Shown here: positions 44,554 through 53,500 of the stretch, in pieces
Layout: each line of letters opens with the position of its first letter
Numbering within the stretch: position 1 is the first letter of the stretch
Source: Patella vulgata
Taxonomy: Eukaryota; Mollusca; Gastropoda; Patellidae
Direction of reading: 5' to 3'
Length of the DNA stretch: 64,000 nt
NCBI RefSeq assembly: GCF_932274485.2
Contig: NC_065879.2
Location: 90,205,459-90,269,458, forward strand
Translations under genes and position numbers: made by a program
The notes under the pieces: model-generated
Told to the model about the DNA's origin: nothing
Databases searched by the model: none
The model's input: only the letters and a program-made list of their open reading frames with translations

Positions 44554-47500
44554 GTGAATAATTTATTTAATTAGGGTGGGGGTGTGGAGTATTCCTTTTG
44601 ATAAGAGAGGAGTTGGATGGTCGAATTGCTAGCAAGTGCACGTTGTATCATAAGGTCTGTCATTGAGTCAACTGGTATGGTTTCGATTCCCCGGTTGTAC
44701 GTGAATTATTGAAATAAAATTGAATCATATGTTAGTCCCGAAATAACTTAATTTGTGTCGAGTGAATGTTAAACCCCATGAAACATACTGTCTAGTCGTT
44801 CGGATGGGATGGTAAACCGAGGTTCTGTGTAAACATTGATGTGGATGTAAAAGATCCCTTGTCAGTTGGAATTTTTTTTAAGAGTAGACCATAGTGCCTC
44901 ACAGGTCTTTCTTTATGTCTGAAATGTTATATAGATTATTAAGTAGACATTTATTCACTTATCAAGACCATAATCAACTCTTGGTGCCATCGTTAGCCTG
45001 TGATAATTAGTGGATTGAAAAATAGTGTTGGACATGTCTGGAATATACGGGTGAAATCACATCTCTGATTGGATTATTTAACATACAAATGGATAATCGA
45101 AACTTTTTTTATAATACCAACGTTAGTAATATTGATCGAGGCTAGCCTAAAATTGAACCGCTAATATCTTGGCTTAGAGTGAAGCAATTTGACTGAAATT
45201 TTCAGCATATTCTGTTTTCATTATCTATTATAGCAAGAACTGTCAGCTCTGTGTCTAATCTTATGTAATGCCCAGCTCTTTATCTAATCTATAACCTAAT
45301 TCCCCTTTAAATATTGGGGGGGTTGGATGGCTGAATGGTTAGCATGTGCACGCTGTATCATAAGGTCTGTCATTGCGTGGGTTTGATTCCCTGGTTGTAT
45401 GTGACAAGGAGTAGAGTTGCCTATCCAGCCTCTTGGGTTTTCTCCGGGTCCTTCGGTTTCCTTTGACTGCTAAAGACCACTAAATGCAAGCGAATTATTG
45501 AAATAAAATTGAACCATATGTTAGTCCCAATATGACCTAGTTTGTGTTGAGTGGACATTAAAAACCTCTCTCCCCTTAAATTTATGGTGTTTTATTTCAG
45601 GACAAAGAAAAAGAGATGCATAAAATATCTGGAAGTACGTCATGGGGTACAGTATTACAATGTCTGTCACAGTTCACTATAGCTGAGAAAGTCTACATGT
45701 CACTTTCATCTCTCGGACAAAAGACATCCACCATACGATTTACTCCTATAGTTAGACCTAAAGAAGTAAGTTGCCTTTCCACTGTGTAACATAGTATAAA
45801 GGATCTAATGATAACGATGACTGTGATGTAGGACGGAGGGCATGATGGGGTGGGGTGGGGTGGAAAACAATGGTCCTGTGTACACTTTGGCGTGCACTTA
45901 AAAGATCCTGGGAGTTTGTGTCAGAGGTCATACAAGCGGCTTTTGACCCTACGACGTCAGCAGAGCAGGCCAAGAAATCGACGTAACAGACCGTTTCATT
46001 GGCTAATCTCTCACTTCAACCAGAGCGCCTCCAGATCCTAGTGTAATAAAGAAAAGTAAATTGAAATTTTGAACTATAAAAAACGGAACGAAATAGGATT
46101 TGTGTTTTAACCAGATTGGAAAGAAGTAGATTGTCAGCGAATAGTTGGATCTTATTACCCTTTCCATCGTACATCGTACATTGTCAATTGCATTAGGTTT
46201 TCTTTTTCTTCAGAATCTGCGAACATTGTATCATTTTTTGACCCAAGAGTTTCATCGCTTAGAGGAAGCTAGTCACCAGGATAGTACAAATATTGTAAAC
46301 AGTATCCAGTCATCAGATATAGAGATATTACTGTCACATATATCTGGTCAACTCTGTCAGTATATAGCCGCAAGACAAAACATGGCCGATCTGTATCCTT
46401 TCTTGAAGTATCAATAATGCACCATTTGCATTTTCGGGGGTGGGGTGGGGGGGTTAGGTGGCCGAATGGTTGACGCTTGTGCTTTGGATTACAATTCCTG
46501 TCATTGAGTCAACTGGCGTACTTTCGAATCCCCGCTTGTATGTGACAAGGAGTAGGGTAGCCCGTCCAACCTCGTGGGTTTTGTCTGGGACCTCTGGTTT
46601 CCTCCCACTGCTAAAGAACCCTACGCACAAGCAAATTATTGAAATAGAATTTCTAGTCCTGAAATGACCTAGTTTGTGTCAAGTGGATGTTAAACCCCAT
46701 TTCTTTTAAAGTACCAATGCATCGTCCTAGAGAGGTAAATGCAGCTAGAAAAAGAACGATGGTTGGTCCATCAATCTAGAATGACCTATGGCTTGGTCCA
46801 GCAGTGTAGAATGACCTATGGCTTGGTCCAGCAGTGTAGAATGACCTATGGCTTGGTTCAACACTGTAGAATGACCTATTACTTAGTCCAGCACTGTAGA
46901 AAGACCTATGACTTGGTCCAGCAGTGTAGAAAGACCTATGACTTGGCCCAGCAATGTAGAAAGACCCATGGCTTGGTTCAGCAGTGTAGAAAGACCTATG
47001 ACTTGGTCCAGCTGTGTAGAATGACCTATGGTTTGGTCAAGCAGTGTAGAAAGACCTTTGACTTGGTCCAGCAGTGTAGAATGGCCTATGGTTTGGTCCA
47101 GCAGTGTAGAATGGAATAAATCAAAGGAAAAATTGTGAGGAGTAGAGAACTATGGAGAATGCTATGACATATTGATGAAATGTGCTTTCATAAAATTCAA
47201 TATTAGAAAGTGATGCACATTTGTTTTTTTTATGTTTTTAAAAATAGTTAAAAAATCTTTAACTTAAGTTAGATATGAGAGTGTGAGTCGCCATGGTTAT
47301 TTTGAAGATCTTGTTGCTAAGCTGTCTGATATTATCTTCTCTAACAATAAGACATTTCATCATCCATTACTTTCACCAATCAAATCAAGTTTTACGTAAG
47401 TTTAAACCCTGACCTTCACTTTAACCAATCAAATTACGTAAGTATAACCTCTGACCTTCACGTTAACAAATCAAATTAAGTTTTACGTAAGTTTAACCCC

Positions 47501-50500
47501 TGACCTTCACTTTAACCAATCAAATCAAGTTTTACGTTAGTATAACCCCCTGACCTTCACTTTCACCAATCAAATCAAGTTGTACGTAAGTTTAACCTCT
47601 GACCTTTACTTTCACCAATCCGATCAACTTTTACATAAGTATTTAACCCCTGACCTACGTTTTTACCCCGGACCTTCACTTTAACCCTTGACCTTCTCAC
47701 TGAAATAAGGAAATGAAATGAAATAGGGTTTAACGTCCTACTGTTCTACTTCTATGCTGGGCTAATGAAGACGGGCATACGCCATACAGTGTGCTATAAG
47801 GGAAATTTTGCCCGGGCAGCGGCACTATCGCCAAATGATCTTTTACTTGTATTCCAATGTATAGACGGGACCTCAGTTTTCCCGTCTCATCCGAAGGACT
47901 AGACAGCTGTCCTTGTCAGGCCCTCTGTCCTGCATACGGAAATAAGGGGATCTGACATGTTGTTGTAAGATAAATTGTTTTAGTTAGTTTGGACAGAGAG
48001 AGAGCGAGAGAAATGGGGTTTAACGTCCGCTCGACACGAAGATTCATTTCGGGAATAACATATGGTTTTAATTTTTTTTCAATAATTCGCTTGCGCGTAG
48101 GGGTCTTTAGCAGTGAGAGGAAACCGGAGGACCCGGAGAAAACCCACGAGGTTGGACAGGCGACCCTACTCCTTGTCACGTACGACCGGGGAATCGAAAC
48201 CACGCCAGTCGAGTGGACGTTAAACCCCATTTATCTCTCTATATCTAATCTTACTTAATGAATGACTTTGATATATTTTAGATTAGAATGTGAAATAATG
48301 CATCACCTGTTACAAGCTCAGTTATTATTATGTGATTGGCAGTTTCTAGCCTCTTTATTAGAACTACAACAAGCACATAGAGGTATTATAACGTGGTCTA
48401 GCATGACTAGTGTTCAACAACCAGAGAAGGTGAGTTAATACTATAACATTCAGGTATTATAACATGGTCTAGTATGACTAGTGTTCAACAACCAGAAAAG
48501 GTGAGTTAATACTATAAAATACAGGTATTATAACATGGTCTAGTATGACTAGTGTTCAACAACCAGAGAAGTTGAGTTAATACTATAAAATACAGGTATT
48601 ATCACATGGTCTAGTATGACTAGTGTTCAACAACCAGAGAAGGTAAGTTAATACTATAACATAGAGGTATTATAACATGGTCTAGTATGACTAGTGTTCA
48701 ACAACCAGAGAAGGTGAGTTAATACTATAAAATGCAGGTATTATAACATGGTCTAGTATGACTAGTGTTCAACAACCAGAGAAGGTGAGTTTATACTATA
48801 ACATACAGGTATTATAGACACGGTTGGTTTATATAACTGTAACATGGTGTAATATGACAACTAGACAAGATTTGTTTAGACTAGGGGTGTCAAACTCATT
48901 TCGATTCAGGGGCCTCATGAACTAAAATTTTACATCAAAGAGATATACAAAAATATCAAGATAAAACCAATCGTTCTTGAACTTTACTGAATTCTGAAAA
49001 CAAAGCCAAACTCATATTTTAGTTTGTGTGTGTGTTTGTGTACTTTCAGATTAATATCCTTTCAGAAGAAGTAGGATGCTACCAATATCCATCGTCTTAG
49101 CGACTGTGGCTGCTTTCACTTCTTAACTTAAGTCTGAGAATGTTTGGTGAAACTGGAGTCTGTTTGCTAGAGTTTTATTTTCTTTATCTTATTTATTTTT
49201 ATAGAGCAAGAAAAGTAGTAAAGGTAGTGGTCATTCAATACCAGCATTATTTCAGTGGTTACAAAAATTTCACGGTCTTCTCGTATCCAAGGTAAATAGT
49301 GTAATTTATTGTTTTAAATACTCATTTTTTTATTGACATTATACTATATTTTTATATGCTCACATTGAAATGTGGTTGTATATTGTCGTTGCCTCCATCG
49401 GTCCGGTGTCCACAATTGCTTGTGGATGCTCTAGAGGCTAAAGTTAATATCCGATTGACTTTAAATTTATACACAGTGTTTAAGGTCATGAGACGAAGAA
49501 GCCTATTGATTTTCAGCGATTTCCGATAATTACTGCCAGAGTTATGGCCCTTGATCACTTCAAAAAATCTTGTGAACGTGCTAGAGGTCAAAGTTAATAT
49601 CCGATTGACTTTAAATTTATACAGTGTTTAAGGTCATAAGACGAAGAAGCCTATTGATTTTCAGCGATTTCCAATAATTACTGCCAGAGTTATGGCCCTT
49701 GATTACTTGGAAAAGTCTTGTGGACACTCTAGAGGCTAAAGTTAATATCCCATTAACTTTAAATTTATACACAGTGTTTAAGGTCATGAGACGAAGAAGT
49801 CTATTCATTTTCAGCGATTTTCGATAATTACTGCCAGAGTTATGGCCCTTGATCACTTCAAAATATCTTGTAAATGCTCTATAGGCTAAAGATAATATCC
49901 GATTGACTTTAAATTGATACACAGTGTTTGAGGTCATGAGACGAAGAATCATTTTGATTTTCAACGATTTTCGATAATTACTGCCAAATTTATGGCCCTT
50001 GATCACTTCGAAAAATCTTGTGACCCTCTAGAACAGTGATTCTCAACCAGTGTACCGGGGCACTCAGGTGAGCCACGAGATCTTCCTAAGTGTGCCGCAA
50101 AATTTTGAACGGTACATTAAAAACCATGTGATCCCAATTGAATATTCACTGGTGTCTACTGGTAACTTCATATTTAGTTTGAGTCACTCTATGTGTCCAT
50201 GACTAGTCCATGTCTATGGTTGTATGTCGTCTATGACTTCTCATGTTTTTATTTTGCAAAATTCAAATATTTTTCATATATATTTAGCCAGGTGTGCCAC
50301 TATTTTTTCATATGTTCCAAGGTGTGCCATTGGCAAATAAAGGTTGAGAACCACTGCTCTAGAAGCTAAAGTTATCATCATCCGATTTACTTCAGATTGA
50401 TACACAGAGTTTAAGGTTTTGAGACAAACAAGTATATTGATTTTCAATGAATTTTTATGACTTGAACAGCTAAATCCATGATGTTAAAAGTTTCGTATAC

Positions 50501-53500
50501 TAAACGTTAGCATGGGGCAAAACTTTATAAAAACCAAACAAATTCTAATGGTTTTCTGTAATTACTTAATGAGTTGTTACTCTTAATCAGATTTTAATGT
50601 ATTATAAGTGTTTCATTACCGAAAAAAGTAAAAATATGTGACAACTCTCAAGACTGCCCGGACAATTTAGCTGCTGTGGGCGTATGTTTCGTTGCCTGGC
50701 AACCTATCTTTAGAGGGGGTGGAGGGTCTGGTGATTTAACGCATGCGCTTTAGATCATAAGGTCGGTCATTGAGTCAAGTGGCGTGGTTTAGATTTTCTG
50801 GTTGTATGTCCACTCTTGTTTTTTTTATCTCTGGGTCCTCCGGTTTCCTGCCACTGCTAACGACCCCTATCCGCAAACGAATTATGAAAATAATATTGAA
50901 CCATATGATAGTCCAGAAATGACCTAGTTTGTGTTGAGTGAAATCAAAACACTCTATCTCCCTTTTTGATTATTTTCTTTTCTGAATGGATGGGTGATCA
51001 AGTGGTTTTAACGTATGCACTTTGGAATGAAGGTCTGTCATTGAGTCAAATTCTTTAATCCATCAGATAAATAAATAGTGTTGCCTGTCGAAACTGGTGG
51101 CTTTTTTGCGGGTCCCGAGTTTCCTCCCACTGCTATAGACTGATAAAGGGTGCCATGGTGGCTAAGTGAGTAAGACAGAATATTTTAGTTAAAATAAGGC
51201 GAATAATTTTGATTAAATTCTTAACTTAAAGGAGATTAGTCTCTAACCCAATATTTTCCATAATATTTGAAATTTAAAACACGAATTAGAATTCAATATT
51301 GATCAATTTCAATCAATATTGATGTTTGTTATCTTGCGGTGAAACTAGAGGATCCTATTATCAAATATTTAAGACACAATTAACATTTTATGATCAGTAC
51401 AAGAGTCGTGTACCATATGTTTTCGGGTGCCATTTTGTAATGAACAAATAAAATCAGTGTGGAAGTCATTAGTAAAAGCTGATTCACAAACGACAAAATA
51501 ATGAATTTAAAAACTTGTAGAATGCACTAAGCAGGCGTAAATGACTGCCATTCAATTTGAACTGTTCACATATTTTACTGAACATAATTGAATATAAATC
51601 ACTTTATATACATTCAGATTACATTAATACGTGCTTTTAGAACTATTTTTGTCTTATTTCAAAGTTCCAAAAAATAGAGCAATACACCCTTTTAGTCTGA
51701 GGATACCTTGTGAACTTTGGGCCTAGTTTGTATATATTTATTGTCCGGCATGGTTCCCCCTTGTCAGTGATGCAGGACGGAGGGCCTGACAAGGACAGCT
51801 GTCTAGTCGTTCGGTCCTGTGTACACATTGGTGTGCACGTAAAAGATCCCTTGACAGTTGGAATTCGATATAAGAGTAGGCCATAGTGCCGCTGTCTGGG
51901 CAAAATTTCCCTCATAGCACACTGTATGGCGTATGTCTTCATTAGCCCAGTATAGGAGCAGAACAGTAGGACGTTAAACCCCATTTCAGTTCATTTGTAT
52001 ATATTTTGTATTTCAGTTGTATTTCTATGACCTAATTTGTGTATATATTTTGTATTACAGTTGTATTTCTATGACCTAATTTATGTATATATTTTGTATT
52101 ACAGTTGTATATCTATGACCTAGTTTATGCGTATATTTTGTATTACAGTTATAATTTTATGACCTAGTTTGTGTATATATTCTGTATTACAGTTCAGTTT
52201 GTATTTCTATGACCTAGTTTATGTATATATTTTGTTTTACAATATGACCTAGTTTATGTATATATTTTTTATTGCTGTTGTATTTCTATGACCTAGTTTA
52301 TGTATATATTTTGTATTACAGTTCAGTTTGTATTTCTATGAAATGTTATCGAAACAGACACCAGGAGATATAAAAAACCTGACAGCAAAAACTACAGAAG
52401 ATTTCGTGGGGAGGTTAGTTGTTAATTGTTTTAGCTTTTGTAGCACTACCCTGCTAGACATCTTTTGTATAGACATCTTTTGTAGCACTACCCTGCTAGA
52501 CATCTTTTGTAGCACCCTGCTAGAGATCTTTTGTTGCACTACCCTGCTAGACATCTTTTGTATTGGCCTGATATTGAATAAATGTGAAAGAAATTAATGC
52601 TAAATATACAAGATTAAATGATACCCAGTTTACAGTGTTGGTCACCATTACACGAAGTGTAACAGCCATATGTTTTATCACCGACAATGGTGCAGAACGA
52701 AGGGCCTGACAAAAACAGCTTCTAGTCTTTCCGAGGGGATGAAAAACTGAGGACCCGTGTGTACATTGGCATGCACATACAAGACCATTTGGCAGTTCGA
52801 ATTTGATAGAAGAGTAGGCGATAGTGCCGCTGCCCGGGCAAAATTTCCCTCATAGCACACTGTATGGCGTATGCCCGTCTACATTTGCCCAGTATAGGAG
52901 CAGAACAGTAGGGCGTTAAACCCCATTTCATTTCATTTTTGTGTGTATACTTTCAGACCCCTTTTTGTGTGTGTGTGCTTTCAGATTAATAGCGTTTCAG
53001 AAGAAGTATGATGCTACCAATATTTATCTGATTCTGGACACGAACGGACAGACGGATATATATAAAGGTCCGGGATATCATCATCCACTTAAATATGTGG
53101 AGAGACCGAAAGGGAAAGACACCTATCCGTTTATACTGTGTTTACCTAGTGTAAGTATAGCACACAGGACAAAGATACACTGTACATACATTTACTATTT
53201 ACCTGGTGTAAGTATAACACACAGGACAAAGATACTTACCTTTACATTTTACCTGGTGTATGTATAAAGGTAAAGATACCCTTTTATACTGTATTTACCT
53301 AGTGTAAATATAGCACACAGGGCAAAGATACATACCCGTTTATACTTTGTCTGTCATTGAGTCAACTTGTGTGGTTTCAATCCCTGATTGTACCTGACAA
53401 GGAGTGGGTCGCCTGTCCAACCTTGTGGGTTTGAAAACCCGGTTTCTCCAGTTTCCTCCCACTGCTAAATACCTAGTTTATGTGAGTGGACTAAAACCCC

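Noticed and set aside
44575-44600. KICS2 exon 1 extension past the donor at 44,554
   Set aside because: The frame meets a stop shortly after, and the GT donor joins to exon 2 in the correct phase.
46739-47119. 126-codon frame QQCRMTYGLV repeat
   Set aside because: A 30-base array in a KICS2 intron keeps all frames in step; no evidence of coding.
47269-47273. KICS2 exon 4 acceptor at CTTAAG/TT
   Set aside because: Using it would put a stop in frame; TTAG/A at 47,272 keeps the reading frame and the DLYE match to the family.
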